A DNA stretch of 62,428 nucleotides from Pseudomonas plecoglossicida NBRC 103162 = DSM 15088 (GCF_000730665.1 NZ_BBIV01000035.1:1-62428); one strand, 5' to 3'. Numbered from the stretch's first letter, positions 32,513 through 41,807 are shown. Notes: a model not told the origin generated them from the sequence alone. Numbers and translations are program-made.

Positions 32513-33610
32513 ATGCTGCGACGCCAGGCAATCAAACTCGGTAGCGTTTTGCTCAGCGCCCTGACCCTGGGCGGCTGGAGCCTGTTTCGCAACAAAGGCA
32601 GCGAACCCTTGCTGCTGTCGGCGCGTGACGATGGCGACGGCAAGCATTACGCCGTCGGGTTCCGCCTGGACGGCACCCAGGTGTTCAGCACCCAGGTGGC
32701 CCAGCGTTGCCACGCCATCATCAACCACCCGAGCCTGCCGATCGCCCTGTTCGTCGCACGCCGTCCCGGCACCGAAAGCTACCTGGTCGACTTGCGCGAC
32801 GGGCGCCTGCTGCAAACCGTCACCTCGCAGCCGAACCGGCACTTCTACGGCCACGCGGTGATCCACAACGGCGGCGAATGGCTGTATGCCACCGAGAACG
32901 ACACCACCGACCCGGGCCGCGGCGTGCTGGGCGTCTACCGCTTCGACGGTGAACGCCTGGTGCATACCGGTGAAATCCCGACCCACGGCATCGGCCCCCA
33001 TGAAGTGGCCTGGTTGCCCGACGGGGAAACCCTGGTGGTGGCCAACGGCGGCATTCGCACCGAGGCCGAAAGCCGGGTCGAGATGAACCTCGATGCCATG
33101 CAGCCGAGCCTGGTGCTGATGCAGCGCGACGGCACCCTGCTGAGCAAGGAAACCCTGGCCCAGCAGATGAACAGCGTGCGCCACCTGGCCATTGGCAGCG
33201 ACGGCACCATCGCCGCTTGCCAGCAGTTCATGGGCGATGCCGACGAAACTGCCGAACTGCTGGCGATCAAGCGCCCGGGTGAGCCGTTCAAGGCATTCCC
33301 GGTGCCAGAGCGGCAATTGCAATCGATGGCCCAGTACACCGCCAGCGTGGCCATCCACAGCGACCTTCGCCTGGTGGCGTTGACCGCGCCACGGGCCAAC
33401 CGGCTGTTCATCTGGGACCTGGACAGCGGCGCGGTGAAGCTGGATGCGCCGATGCCCGATTGTGCGGGGGTTGGTGCGGTGAAGGAGGGTTTCGTGGTGA
33501 CCTCCGGGCAGGGGCGTTGCCGGTTCTATGATTGCCGCCAAGCTGAATTGATCGGGCAACCGATGAACCTGCCTTCCGGGTTCTGGGACAACCACCTGCA
33601 CCTGGCCTGA
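32513..33610 (+). CDS. DUF1513 periplasmic beta-propeller protein
   Basis: A 365-aa DUF1513 protein: a short N-terminal export-like stretch MLRRQAIKLGSVLLSALTLGG (twin-Arg-like RRQ), then WD/YVTN-style blades (GEWLYATENDTTDPGRGVLGVYRF, GIGPHEVAWLPDGETLVVANGG). The family travels with imelysin and DUF1111 in iron-regulated clusters. Its function is unknown; a periplasmic scaffold or sensor is plausible. It starts 2 bp after the previous stop. Confidence 0.85.
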   Translation: MLRRQAIKLGSVLLSALTLGGWSLFRNKGSEPLLLSARDDGDGKHYAVGFRLDGTQVFSTQVAQRCHAIINHPSLPIALFVARRPGTESYLVDLRDGRLLQTVTSQPNRHFYGHAVIHNGGEWLYATENDTTDPGRGVLGVYRFDGERLVHTGEIPTHGIGPHEVAWLPDGETLVVANGGIRTEAESRVEMNLDAMQPSLVLMQRDGTLLSKETLAQQMNSVRHLAIGSDGTIAACQQFMGDADETAELLAIKRPGEPFKAFPVPERQLQSMAQYTASVAIHSDLRLVALTAPRANRLFIWDLDSGAVKLDAPMPDCAGVGAVKEGFVVTSGQGRCRFYDCRQAELIGQPMNLPSGFWDNHLHLA

Positions 33611-33618
33611 GCCGCCCT

Positions 33619-33639
33619 CATCGCCGGCAAGCCGGCGAT
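33619..33639. repeat. single REP element
   Basis: The short self-complementary REP CATCGCCGGC-AA-GCCGGCGAT just after the DUF1513 gene. Confidence 0.8.
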
Positions 33640-33768
33640 AGGGCCGCTTCAGACAATCCATTTCCCCCCCAGCAAAAAACAGTCGATACTTCCTCCATCC
33701 GCACGTGGGCAGGATCGCCCGTTGTCGTGTCAAACGAATAACAATCACGTATCCAAGGAACCGGACTT

Positions 33769-34917
33769 ATGCTGCGCCGCCGCATGCTCATCATGTTGGC
33801 CGTCGTTGTGCTGATCGTGCTGGCCCTGGGGGGTTACAAGGCATTCTCGATCTACCAGCAGATCCAGATGTTCTCGGCCCCGAAGCCACCCATCACCGTG
33901 GCTGCGGCCTTGGCCGAAGAGCGCCAATGGCAGGAGCGCCTGCCCGCCGTCGGCAGCCTCAAGGCCCTGCAGGGCGTCGAACTGAGCCTCGAGGTGGAAG
34001 GGATCGTCAAATCCCTGCACTTCGACTCTGGCCAGAAGGTCAAGGCCGGCCAGTTGCTGCTGCAGCTCAACGACGACCAGGAGACTGCCCTGCTGGGCAC
34101 CGCCCAGGCCGACCTGGGCCTGGCCAAGGTCGACTTCGGTCGCGGCAGCCAGCTGGTGGGCGACTCGGCCATCTCCCGGGGCGAGTTCGATCGCCTTACC
34201 GCCCAGTACCGGCGCAACCAGGCCGTGGTCGACCAGCTCAAGGCATCGAAGACCAAGAAGAGCATCAGCGCCCCGTTCAGCGGCACCATCGGCATCCGTC
34301 AGGTGGATGTCGGCGACTACCTGGCCGCCGGTACGGTGATCGCCACCCTGCAGGACCTGTCCAGCCTCTATGTCGATTTCAACGTGCCGGAACAGGCACT
34401 GCCGCACCTGAGCCTCGGCCAGCAGGTGCAGGTCCAGGTGGCCGCGTATCCGGGCCAGACCTTCCCCGCCAGCCTCAGCGCGATCAACCCCAAGGTCGAG
34501 GAAAGCACGCGCAACCTGCTGGTACGCGCGACCATGGCCAATCCCGACGGCAAGCTGCTGCCGGGCATGTTCGCCAACCTGCTGGTGCTGCTGCCTGACC
34601 CGCGCCCACAGGTGGTGGTACCGGAAAGCGCAATCACCTACACGCTCTATGGCAACTCGGTGTATGTCGCCACCCCCGCAAAGGACAAGGACGGCAACCC
34701 GCAGCAGGATGAGGGCGGCCAGGCGAAACTCACTGCCGAGCAACGCACCGTGCAGACCGGCGAGCGCCGAGACGGCGTGGTGGTCGTCACCAAGGGGCTG
34801 AAGGCGGGCGAACAGGTGGTCACCGCCGGGCAGCTCAAGCTCACCCCCGGTGCGGCCATCCGCATCGGCCAGGACAACGCGCTCAAGCCCGAGCAGAGCG
34901 CCCCGCGCGCGGACTGA
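33769..34917 (+). CDS. mexV: RND efflux membrane-fusion protein (MexV-like)
   Basis: A 382-aa periplasmic adaptor: an N-terminal membrane anchor (residues 6-25), the lipoyl/barrel-sandwich motif GIVKSLHFDSGQKVKAGQLLLQL (about 78-100), a short coiled-coil hairpin, and beta-barrel and membrane-proximal domains. It is paired with the downstream RND pump. The short hairpin and position between the imelysin cluster and inaA match MexVW of P. aeruginosa; I assign the symbol from that memory. There is an AAGGA ribosome site. No local repressor gene adjoins. Confidence 0.82.
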   Translation: MLRRRMLIMLAVVVLIVLALGGYKAFSIYQQIQMFSAPKPPITVAAALAEERQWQERLPAVGSLKALQGVELSLEVEGIVKSLHFDSGQKVKAGQLLLQLNDDQETALLGTAQADLGLAKVDFGRGSQLVGDSAISRGEFDRLTAQYRRNQAVVDQLKASKTKKSISAPFSGTIGIRQVDVGDYLAAGTVIATLQDLSSLYVDFNVPEQALPHLSLGQQVQVQVAAYPGQTFPASLSAINPKVEESTRNLLVRATMANPDGKLLPGMFANLLVLLPDPRPQVVVPESAITYTLYGNSVYVATPAKDKDGNPQQDEGGQAKLTAEQRTVQTGERRDGVVVVTKGLKAGEQVVTAGQLKLTPGAAIRIGQDNALKPEQSAPRAD

Positions 34918-34930
34918 CGAGGAGGCAGGC

Positions 34931-37900
34931 ATGGCGTTCACCGACCCGTTCATCCGTCGCCCGGTACTGGCCAGCGTGGTCAGCCTGCTGATCCTGCTGC
35001 TGGGCTTCCAGGCCTGGAGCAAGCTGCAGATCCGCCAGTACCCGCAAATGGAGAACGCCCTGATCACGGTGACCACCGCCTACCCCGGGGCCAACGCCGA
35101 GACCATCCAGGGCTACATCACCCAGCCGCTGCAGCAGAGCCTGGCCAGTGCCGAAGGCATCGACTACATGACCTCGGTGAGCCGGCAGAATTTCTCGATC
35201 ATCTCCATCTATGCGCGCATCGGGGCCGACAGCGACCGGCTGTTCACCGAGCTGCTGGCCAAGGCCAACGAAGTGCGCAACCAGCTGCCGCAGGACGCCG
35301 AAGACCCGGTGCTGAGCAAGGAAGCCGCCGACGCCTCGGCGCTGATGTACATCAGCTTCTACAGCAAGGACATGAGCAACCCGCAGATCACCGACTACCT
35401 GTCGCGGGTCATCCAGCCGAAGCTGGCCACCTTGCCGGGCATGGCCGAGGCGGAAATCCTCGGCAACCAGGTGTTCGCCATGCGCATCTGGATCGACCCG
35501 GTGAAGCTGGCAGGCTTCGGCCTTTCGGCCGTCGATGTGACCAACGCCGTGCGCCGCTACAACTTCCTTTCCGCTGCGGGCGAGGTGAAAGGCGAATACG
35601 TGGTCACCAGCATCAACGCCAGCACCGAACTCAAATCGGCCGAGGCCTTCGCCGCGCTGCCGGTCAAGACCGCAGGCGACAGCCGGGTACTGCTGGGCGA
35701 TGTGGCACGGGTCGAGATGGGGGCGGAGAACTACGACACAGTCAGCTCGTTCGACGGCATCCCGTCGGTGTACATCGGCATCAAGGCCACCCCCGCCGCC
35801 AACCCGCTGGAGGTGATCAAGGAAGTCCGGCGCATCATGCCGGAGCTCGAGAGCCAGCTGCCGTCGGCGCTCAAGGTATCGATCGCCTACGATGCCACGC
35901 TGTTCATCCAGGCCTCCATCGACGAGGTGATCAAGACCCTCGGCGAAGCGGTGCTGATCGTCATCGTGGTGGTATTCCTGTTCCTGGGGGCCCTGCGGTC
36001 GGTGCTGATCCCGGTGGTGACCATTCCGCTGTCGATGATCGGCGTGCTGTTCTTCATGCAGATGATGGGCTACTCGCTGAACCTGCTGACCCTGTTGGCG
36101 ATGGTGCTGGCCATCGGTCTGGTGGTGGACGATGCCATCGTCGTGGTGGAGAACATCCATCGCCACATGGAAGAAGGCAAGTCCCCCTTCGACGCAGCCC
36201 TTGAGGGTGCCAGGGAAATCGCCATGCCCGTGGTGTCGATGACCATCACCCTGGCGGCGGTGTATGCGCCGATCGGCTTCCTCACCGGCCTCACGGGCGC
36301 CTTGTTCAAGGAATTCGCCCTGACCTTGGCGGGGGCGGTGATCATCTCTGGCATCGTCGCCCTGACCCTGTCGCCGATGATGTGCGCCCTGCTGCTGCGC
36401 CAGGAGCAGAACCCCAGCGGCCTGGCCCATCGCCTGGACCAGCTGTTCGAGCGCCTGAAGGTGCGCTACCAGCACCTGCTGCATGCCACCCTGGACAGCC
36501 GCCCGGTGGTGCTGGTGTTCGCCGTGATCATCCTGTGCCTGATCCCGGTGCTGCTCAAGTTCACCCAGAACGAACTGGCGCCCAACGAGGACCAGGGCGT
36601 GATCTTCATGATGAGCAACTCGCCGCAGCCGGCCAACCTCGACTACCTCAATGCCTACACCGACCAGTTCACGCCGCTGTTCAAGGCCTTTCCCGAGTAT
36701 TACTCGTCGTTCCAGATCAATGGGTTCAACGGCGTCCAGAGTGGTATCGGTGGTTTCCTGCTCAAGCCCTGGAACGAGCGTGAGCGCACGCAGATGGAGG
36801 TATTGCCGCTGGTGCAGGCCAAGCTCGAGGAAATCGGCGGCCTGCAGATATTCGGCTTCAACCTGCCATCGCTGCCGGGCACTGGCGAAGGCCTGCCGTT
36901 CCAGTTCGTGATCAATACCGCCGGCGACTATCCGGCCCTGCTGGAGGTGGCCCAACGGGTCAAGGAGCGGGCCCAGGCGTCGGGCAAGTTCGCCTTCCTC
37001 GACATCGACCTGGCCTTCGACAAGCCCGAAGTGGTGGTCGATATCGACCGCTCCAAGGCGGCGCAGATGGGCGTGTCCATGGACACCCTGGGCGGTACCC
37101 TGGCGACCTTGCTTGGTGAAGCGGAAATCAACCGGTTTACCCTCGAAGGCCGTAGCTACAAGGTGATCGCCCAGGTCGAACGGCCCTACCGTGACAACCC
37201 TGGCTGGCTCAACAGCTACTACGTGAAGAATGACCAGGGCCAGTTGCTGCCGCTGTCGACCCTGATCACCCTGAGCGACCGCGCCCGGCCGCGCCAGCTC
37301 AACCAGTTCCAGCAACTCAATTCGGCGATCATCCAGGGCGTACCGATGGTCAGCATCGGTGAAGCGCTGCAGACCGTGAGCGATATCGCCCGCGAGGAAG
37401 CCCCGGAGGGGTTCTCCTTCGATTACGCCGGTGCCGCGCGCCAGTATGTCCAGGAAGGCAGTGCGCTGTGGGTGACCTTTGGCCTGGCGCTGGCGATCAT
37501 TTTCCTGGTGCTGGCGGCACAATTCGAAAGCTTCCGCGATCCGCTGGTGATCCTGGTGACGGTGCCATTGTCGATATGCGGGGCGCTGTTGCCGCTGTTC
37601 CTGGGTATTTCCAGCATGAACATCTACACCCAGGTAGGGTTGGTCACGCTGATCGGCCTGATCAGCAAGCACGGCATCCTGATCGTCGAGTTCGCCAACC
37701 AGTTGCGTGAGGAGCGCGGCCTGAGCGTACGTGAGGCCATCGAGGAAGCGGCGGCCATTCGCCTGCGGCCGGTGCTGATGACCACCGCGGCGATGGTGTT
37801 TGGCATGGTGCCGCTGATCCTGGCGACGGGGGCCGGGGCCGTGAGCCGGTTCGATATCGGCACGGTGATTGCGACCGGGATGTCGATCGGGACGCTGTTC

Positions 37901-37975
37901 ACGTTGTTCGTGTTGCCCTGTATCTACACGCTGTTGGCGCACAAGAGTAAAGCCCCGGAGCCTGCAATTGCCTGA
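34931..37975 (+). CDS. mexW: RND multidrug efflux pump (MexW-like)
   Basis: A 1014-aa HAE1-family inner-membrane pump with 12 transmembrane segments and two large periplasmic loops. The proton-relay Asp pair sits in GLVVDDAIVVVENIHRHM (TM4), and the start MAFTDPFIRRPVLASVVSLLI is typical. GAGGAGG lies just before the ATG, 13 bp after the adaptor stop. No outer-membrane factor gene follows, so it must share one such as OprM/TtgC. Substrates are not readable from sequence. Confidence 0.9.
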   Translation: MAFTDPFIRRPVLASVVSLLILLLGFQAWSKLQIRQYPQMENALITVTTAYPGANAETIQGYITQPLQQSLASAEGIDYMTSVSRQNFSIISIYARIGADSDRLFTELLAKANEVRNQLPQDAEDPVLSKEAADASALMYISFYSKDMSNPQITDYLSRVIQPKLATLPGMAEAEILGNQVFAMRIWIDPVKLAGFGLSAVDVTNAVRRYNFLSAAGEVKGEYVVTSINASTELKSAEAFAALPVKTAGDSRVLLGDVARVEMGAENYDTVSSFDGIPSVYIGIKATPAANPLEVIKEVRRIMPELESQLPSALKVSIAYDATLFIQASIDEVIKTLGEAVLIVIVVVFLFLGALRSVLIPVVTIPLSMIGVLFFMQMMGYSLNLLTLLAMVLAIGLVVDDAIVVVENIHRHMEEGKSPFDAALEGAREIAMPVVSMTITLAAVYAPIGFLTGLTGALFKEFALTLAGAVIISGIVALTLSPMMCALLLRQEQNPSGLAHRLDQLFERLKVRYQHLLHATLDSRPVVLVFAVIILCLIPVLLKFTQNELAPNEDQGVIFMMSNSPQPANLDYLNAYTDQFTPLFKAFPEYYSSFQINGFNGVQSGIGGFLLKPWNERERTQMEVLPLVQAKLEEIGGLQIFGFNLPSLPGTGEGLPFQFVINTAGDYPALLEVAQRVKERAQASGKFAFLDIDLAFDKPEVVVDIDRSKAAQMGVSMDTLGGTLATLLGEAEINRFTLEGRSYKVIAQVERPYRDNPGWLNSYYVKNDQGQLLPLSTLITLSDRARPRQLNQFQQLNSAIIQGVPMVSIGEALQTVSDIAREEAPEGFSFDYAGAARQYVQEGSALWVTFGLALAIIFLVLAAQFESFRDPLVILVTVPLSICGALLPLFLGISSMNIYTQVGLVTLIGLISKHGILIVEFANQLREERGLSVREAIEEAAAIRLRPVLMTTAAMVFGMVPLILATGAGAVSRFDIGTVIATGMSIGTLFTLFVLPCIYTLLAHKSKAPEPAIA

Positions 37976-38000
37976 TCTGGCCTCAGCGCCGCGGACATTT

Positions 38001-38024
38001 GTGGGAGCCGGCTTGCCGGCGATG
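38001..38024. repeat. single REP element
   Basis: GTGGGAGCCGGC-TT-GCCGGCGATG after mexW. Confidence 0.8.
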
Positions 38025-38035
38025 AAGCCAACATG

Positions 38036-38068
38036 GAAAAAGCAGAAGCCCCGCATCAGCGGGGCTTC
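38036..38068 (-). terminator. intrinsic terminator of the inaA operon
   Basis: A 10-bp stem GAAGCCCCGC/GCGGGGCTTC around ATCA; on the minus strand it is followed by TGCTTTTTCC. It ends the methyltransferase-inaA-small gene operon. Confidence 0.85.
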
Positions 38069-38086
38069 ATGTTGCTCGAACCAGGC

Positions 38087-38317
38087 TCAGCCGGAAGCCC
38101 GCAGCCCTTGGTGCATGCCGAACAGGAACAGCAGCAGGTCCTGGTCAGGCCGGACCTGCGCCTGTTCCTGCTTGACGACCCGCGGCAAGGCGCACTGGTC
38201 GGCCATCTCGGCCTTGCTGAAGACCACAGGCCGTGGTTCTTCCCAGGCGGCGAACGCCACCGTGGTCACGGCCAAACCGGCCACCAGGAACAAAGCTCGA
38301 GCGATTTCTAGTTTCAT
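38087..38317 (-). CDS. small membrane/secreted peptide of the inaA operon (76 aa)
   Basis: A hydrophobic N-terminus MKLEIARALFLVAGLAVTTVAFA (signal or anchor, about 23 aa) and a short polar tail (WEEPRPVVF, one Cys, a second hydrophobic patch LLLFLFGM). No known domain was recognised. Its ATG overlaps the inaA stop (ATGA) and a strong terminator follows, so it is a genuine third gene of a ColR-type operon. It may be a periplasmic or membrane helper to the kinase-like protein. Confidence 0.72.
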   Translation of the reverse strand: MKLEIARALFLVAGLAVTTVAFAAWEEPRPVVFSKAEMADQCALPRVVKQEQAQVRPDQDLLLFLFGMHQGLRASG

Positions 38318-39015
38318 TGCCCTAACCCTTTGACAGCGCTGCCAAACGCCATTTGGTAAAAATAGAGCAGCGATTGCCATTCGGTGTCATCGAGCGACGA
38401 ATGGCGGCGCAACTGGCGAAGGTCGTTGCCCGCCGCGCGCTGGCAGCTGATGCGCCGGCGGCATTTTTCAAGATCGAGCAAGGCCACCTCGACGCGAGCC
38501 TGCTCGCCCTCGCCGATCACCTTGATGAACACGTGCTTGCCGTAGAGGCAACCATGCTGCCAATGCCCCAGGTGCATGCGCGCCAGGTTGTCGGCCAGAT
38601 CCTTGAGCATGCGCTCGTGCACCACCTGCGGATAACGCTCCCGGGCGCCCTCGGCGTGCCAGGTGTCGAGTTCGACAAAGCCATCCAGCGCTTCGCTGAC
38701 CAACAGTGCGCGCCATTGGTGATCGGCATCGCGCTCGGCACCGCAGAAGACGATGCGCGGTACACGCACGCCCAGCTGCTCGAAGCTGTTCAATGCATCG
38801 AGCTCACGCAGCACGGTCGGTCGGCCGAACGGATGCAGCAGGCTTCGGTAGATGTGCCCGACCTGACGCTTGGCATACAACATCTTGCCATTGGCATCGT
38901 TCAGCCGCTGCACACCGCTTTCACCACCGCGCCGCTGGTTGGGCTCCTCGACCCATTCGCCCTGCTGGCGCCAGTAAAAATCGAACCGTGACTCCTCACG
39001 CTGGGCTACAGCCAT
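38314..39015 (-). CDS. inaA: InaA-like lipopolysaccharide kinase-fold protein
   Basis: A 233-aa Kdo/WaaP-type kinase-fold protein: GRPTVLREL, HGCLYGKHVFIK (catalytic-loop-like) and ALLDLEKCRRR (metal Asp). It probably modifies, or is modelled on enzymes that phosphorylate, lipopolysaccharide core sugars. I choose the ATG at 39015 (AAGGGG upstream). It is 6 bp after the methyltransferase stop and coupled to the small gene. The P. putida counterpart is in the ColR regulon. Confidence 0.87.
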   Translation of the reverse strand: MAVAQREESRFDFYWRQQGEWVEEPNQRRGGESGVQRLNDANGKMLYAKRQVGHIYRSLLHPFGRPTVLRELDALNSFEQLGVRVPRIVFCGAERDADHQWRALLVSEALDGFVELDTWHAEGARERYPQVVHERMLKDLADNLARMHLGHWQHGCLYGKHVFIKVIGEGEQARVEVALLDLEKCRRRISCQRAAGNDLRQLRRHSSLDDTEWQSLLYFYQMAFGSAVKGLGQ

Positions 39016-39021
39016 CAAACA

Positions 39022-39702
39022 CTACCCCTTACGCAATACATAAACCCGCCACATGGCATAGAACGGGAGGAAGTCGAGGCGTTCCTGGATTCTGAAGCCG
39101 GCGGCCTTGAATTCTTCTTCAACCGTTTCGGTCGGTAACACGAAACGATTCTGGTAGCTGTCCTGCTCGGCCTTGGCGTTGCGCTTTTGCTCGAGCTTCT
39201 TGCGCCGCCAGGCCTTGAAGTTGCCATCCACCCACAATGACAGGATTACACTGTCACGGCTAACCCTTTGAAATTCAGACAGAATCGTCTTGCGGTGGGC
39301 CGCGTCGCCGATGTGATGAAGCAGGCGCATGCAGAAGATACTGTCGACCGAGTTGTCCGGCAGGTCGATGGCGAATGCCGATGTCTGCAAAGGGCGTACC
39401 CGTGCCACCACCTCCGGCGGTTGCGAGGCGCAGGCTGTCTGGATCATCGCTTCGGAGTTGTCGGCACCAATGATCACCCGGTTCGGCTTTTCCGCCAGCA
39501 GGGGCCAGAACCGGCCCGCGCCGCAAGGCAGGTCAAGCACGAGGCCCGGTTCTCCTGCCAGCGCCAGGGCACGGCGTGCCAGCTGTTCGTCGCGTTTGTG
39601 GGACATGCGACGAGCCAGGCCATCCTGGTGCTTGAGGAAGTACTCCTGAGCGTGTTGCTGGTCGTACTTCTCGGAAAATTCGAGCTTGATCGGGTTGCGC
39701 AT
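39022..39702 (-). CDS. class I SAM-dependent methyltransferase
   Basis: 226 aa with the SAM-binding motif VLDLPCGAGRFWP (about residues 55-67), an acidic loop (GADNSEAM) and CMRLLHHI. The target is unknown; its operon with an LPS-kinase-like gene suggests envelope lipid or sugar. The ATG at 39702 is preferred over an upstream start because family homology begins MRNPIKLEF. It is preceded by a ColR-box match on the same strand. Confidence 0.85.
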   Translation of the reverse strand: MRNPIKLEFSEKYDQQHAQEYFLKHQDGLARRMSHKRDEQLARRALALAGEPGLVLDLPCGAGRFWPLLAEKPNRVIIGADNSEAMIQTACASQPPEVVARVRPLQTSAFAIDLPDNSVDSIFCMRLLHHIGDAAHRKTILSEFQRVSRDSVILSLWVDGNFKAWRRKKLEQKRNAKAEQDSYQNRFVLPTETVEEEFKAAGFRIQERLDFLPFYAMWRVYVLRKG

Positions 39703-39769
39703 TGTGCGTCTCCAGGCTTGCAGTGCGCTCACCTTAGGAAACGAAGCGTGGGAAACAGGTTATGCCAAT

Positions 39770-39785
39770 GTGAAAAAAATGTTAT
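39770..39785 (-). promoter_or_regulatory. ColR box before the methyltransferase-inaA operon
   Basis: On the minus strand, ATAACATTTTTTTCAC fits the ColR consensus YYNASNNYTTTTTSAC at all fixed positions except the first. It is about 68 bp upstream of the methyltransferase ATG, between it and colS. Confidence 0.65.
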
Positions 39786-39829
39786 CCGCCCAGCAACATG
39801 TTTCACCGCATTTCTGTTTCACCGCCTGT

Positions 39830-41134
39830 CTAAAGTTGCGTGGGGTCGGTTTTCTCCGCGCCCTGGCTCAAGTCGACCTGGAAGCGGCAGCCATGCGGTG
39901 CAGTCGCCGTCAGTGTCACGCGCCAGCCCTGGTCGTCACAGATCCGTTGCACCAGCGACAAGCCCAGCCCCAGGCCCTCGCCGCGGCGCTCGTCACCGCG
40001 CACGAACGGCTGGAACATCGCCTCGCGTTGTTCTTCAGGGATGCCCACACCACTGTCTTCGACGCTGAAGCCGTTCGGCTGCAGACTGAGGCGGATGTAG
40101 CCACCATCGGTGTAATGCGCAGCATTGCGCAACAGATTGCCCATTACCGATTGCAGGAAGGTCGCGTTGTACAACAACGGCCCGGCACTGACCCGACCGT
40201 CGTAGTACAGGGTCAGGCCCTTCTGCTCGATGGTGTCGCGCCACACCCCGATCAGGTCATCGGCCACCTCGCGCAGGTTCGCCTGGGAGGCCACGGCGCC
40301 CTGGTCGCGCTGGGCGCGGGCGAGCATCAGGAAGGTCTTGACCAGCTCGCGCATTTCTTCGGTGGCTCGGGCGATCCGCTCCACCTGGTTGCGTGACCGG
40401 GTATCCAGGTTGGGGTTCTCCATGAGCAGCTCGCATGAGGTCGCCAGCACCATCAGGGGCGTGCGCAGTTCATGGCTGACATCGCTGGTGAACAGCCGCT
40501 CACGGGTCAGCGCATCGCGCAGCCGGCCCAGGGTATCGTCGAACGCAACCGCCAGCTGGCCGACTTCGTCCGCCGCATAATCCGGCGCCAGCGGTGGTGC
40601 CAGGCCAAGCAGCTGGTCGCGATGACGCACCTGGCGGGCCAGACGGATCACCGGCGCCATCACCCGGCGGGCCAGCAGCCAGCCCAGCACCACCGCCAGC
40701 ACCAGGCTGAGCACGAAACCGACCACGACCACGGCGAACAACACCCGCTCGCGCTCTTCGAAATCGCTCTGATCCTGCAGCAGCACATAGCGCCGACCAT
40801 CCACGATCTCGACCATGGCGTGGTAGGACAGCTGGTCACGGAATACTTCATGGAAACCGACGTCCAGGTGCCGCAGGTCCTTGGGCAATTCGAAGTCGTC
40901 GGGCCCGCCGCTGAAGTAGAACAGCTGGTCGGGGCGCGGCCGGTGGCTCCAGTCACTGACGCTGTCCATGCGCAACAGGCGTTGCAGGTCGCCACCCAGC
41001 ACCGAGGAGATCAGGCGTTCTTCGACCAGGTGCACGGTGGCGACGATGCCGAAGGCGAAGGCCCCGGCCACCAGCGCGCTCATCAGCGCAAAGGCGATGA
41101 TGATGCGCTGTGCAAGGCTCTGCTTAAACTCCAT
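39830..41134 (-). CDS. colS: sensor histidine kinase ColS
   Basis: 434 aa: TM1 (about 11-30), a periplasmic loop (31-133), TM2 (134-155), HAMP, and HisKA with SHELRTP (His221) and HATPase (NLLRNAAHY, VEDSGVGIP, GLGLGLSL). The loop keeps the residues reported for metal sensing by P. putida ColS: His35, Glu38, Asp57, Glu96, His105 and the ExxE pair Glu126/Glu129. It senses excess Fe(III)/Zn and drives ColR. It overlaps colR by 11 bp, downstream of it. Confidence 0.93.
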   Translation of the reverse strand: MEFKQSLAQRIIIAFALMSALVAGAFAFGIVATVHLVEERLISSVLGGDLQRLLRMDSVSDWSHRPRPDQLFYFSGGPDDFELPKDLRHLDVGFHEVFRDQLSYHAMVEIVDGRRYVLLQDQSDFEERERVLFAVVVVGFVLSLVLAVVLGWLLARRVMAPVIRLARQVRHRDQLLGLAPPLAPDYAADEVGQLAVAFDDTLGRLRDALTRERLFTSDVSHELRTPLMVLATSCELLMENPNLDTRSRNQVERIARATEEMRELVKTFLMLARAQRDQGAVASQANLREVADDLIGVWRDTIEQKGLTLYYDGRVSAGPLLYNATFLQSVMGNLLRNAAHYTDGGYIRLSLQPNGFSVEDSGVGIPEEQREAMFQPFVRGDERRGEGLGLGLSLVQRICDDQGWRVTLTATAPHGCRFQVDLSQGAEKTDPTQL

Positions 41135-41807
41135 CGCGACCCTCGGCGAGGCGATAGCCGACGCCATGGACGGTATGCAACAGGGGCTTTTCGAACGGTT
41201 TGTCGATCACTTGACGCAGCTGGTGCACATGGCTGCGCAGGCTGTCGCTGTCCGGACAGTCGTCGCCCCACAGGGCTTCTTCGAGGACTTCGCGGCGCAG
41301 CACGTGCGGGCTTTTCTGCATCAGCACGGCAAGCAGCTTGAGGCCGACCGGGTTGAGCTTGAGCAGGCGTCCCTGGCGGGTGACTTCGAGGGTATCGAGG
41401 TCGTAGCTGAGGTCGGCGACCTGCAAGGTGCGGCGTCCACCGCCCTGGGCCCGGCGCAGTACCGCTTCGATGCGCGCGGCCAGTTCCGAGAGGGCGAACG
41501 GCTTGAGCAGGTAATCGTCGGCACCGGAGCGGAAGCCCTGCAGGCGGTCATCCAGCTGGTCACGGGCGGTGAGCATGATCACCGGGGTGTCGCGGCGGGC
41601 GTCTTCGCGCAGGCGCTTGCACAGGGTATAGCCATCGATGCCGGGCAACATGATGTCGAGCACGATCAGGTCGTAGTGTTCGGTGGCAGCCAGGTGCAAG
41701 CCGGACAGGCCATCCTGGGCACAATCGACGGTGTAGCCTTTCATGCCGAGGTAGTCGGCCAGGTTGGCAAGAATATCGCGGTTGTCTTCAACCAAAAGAA
41801 TACGCAT
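41124..41807 (-). CDS. colR: response regulator ColR
   Basis: A 227-aa OmpR/PhoB-family regulator: receiver with Asp51 (LIVLDIMLPG), Lys in LLKPF, and a winged-helix DNA-binding domain (DSDSLRSHVHQLRQVI, VHGVGYRL). It activates envelope genes that keep the outer membrane tight under metal or phenol stress. I choose the ATG at 41807 (AGGAG upstream). It is transcribed with colS and divergent from a PAP2 phosphatase gene carrying a ColR box. Confidence 0.94.
   Translation of the reverse strand: MRILLVEDNRDILANLADYLGMKGYTVDCAQDGLSGLHLAATEHYDLIVLDIMLPGIDGYTLCKRLREDARRDTPVIMLTARDQLDDRLQGFRSGADDYLLKPFALSELAARIEAVLRRAQGGGRRTLQVADLSYDLDTLEVTRQGRLLKLNPVGLKLLAVLMQKSPHVLRREVLEEALWGDDCPDSDSLRSHVHQLRQVIDKPFEKPLLHTVHGVGYRLAEGRDGV

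Noticed and set aside
34883..38056. A 1057-codon open frame antisense to mexW
   Set aside because: It arises from GC-rich third positions; composition is Gln/His/Gly-biased, has no domain, and lies wholly over a clear pump gene.
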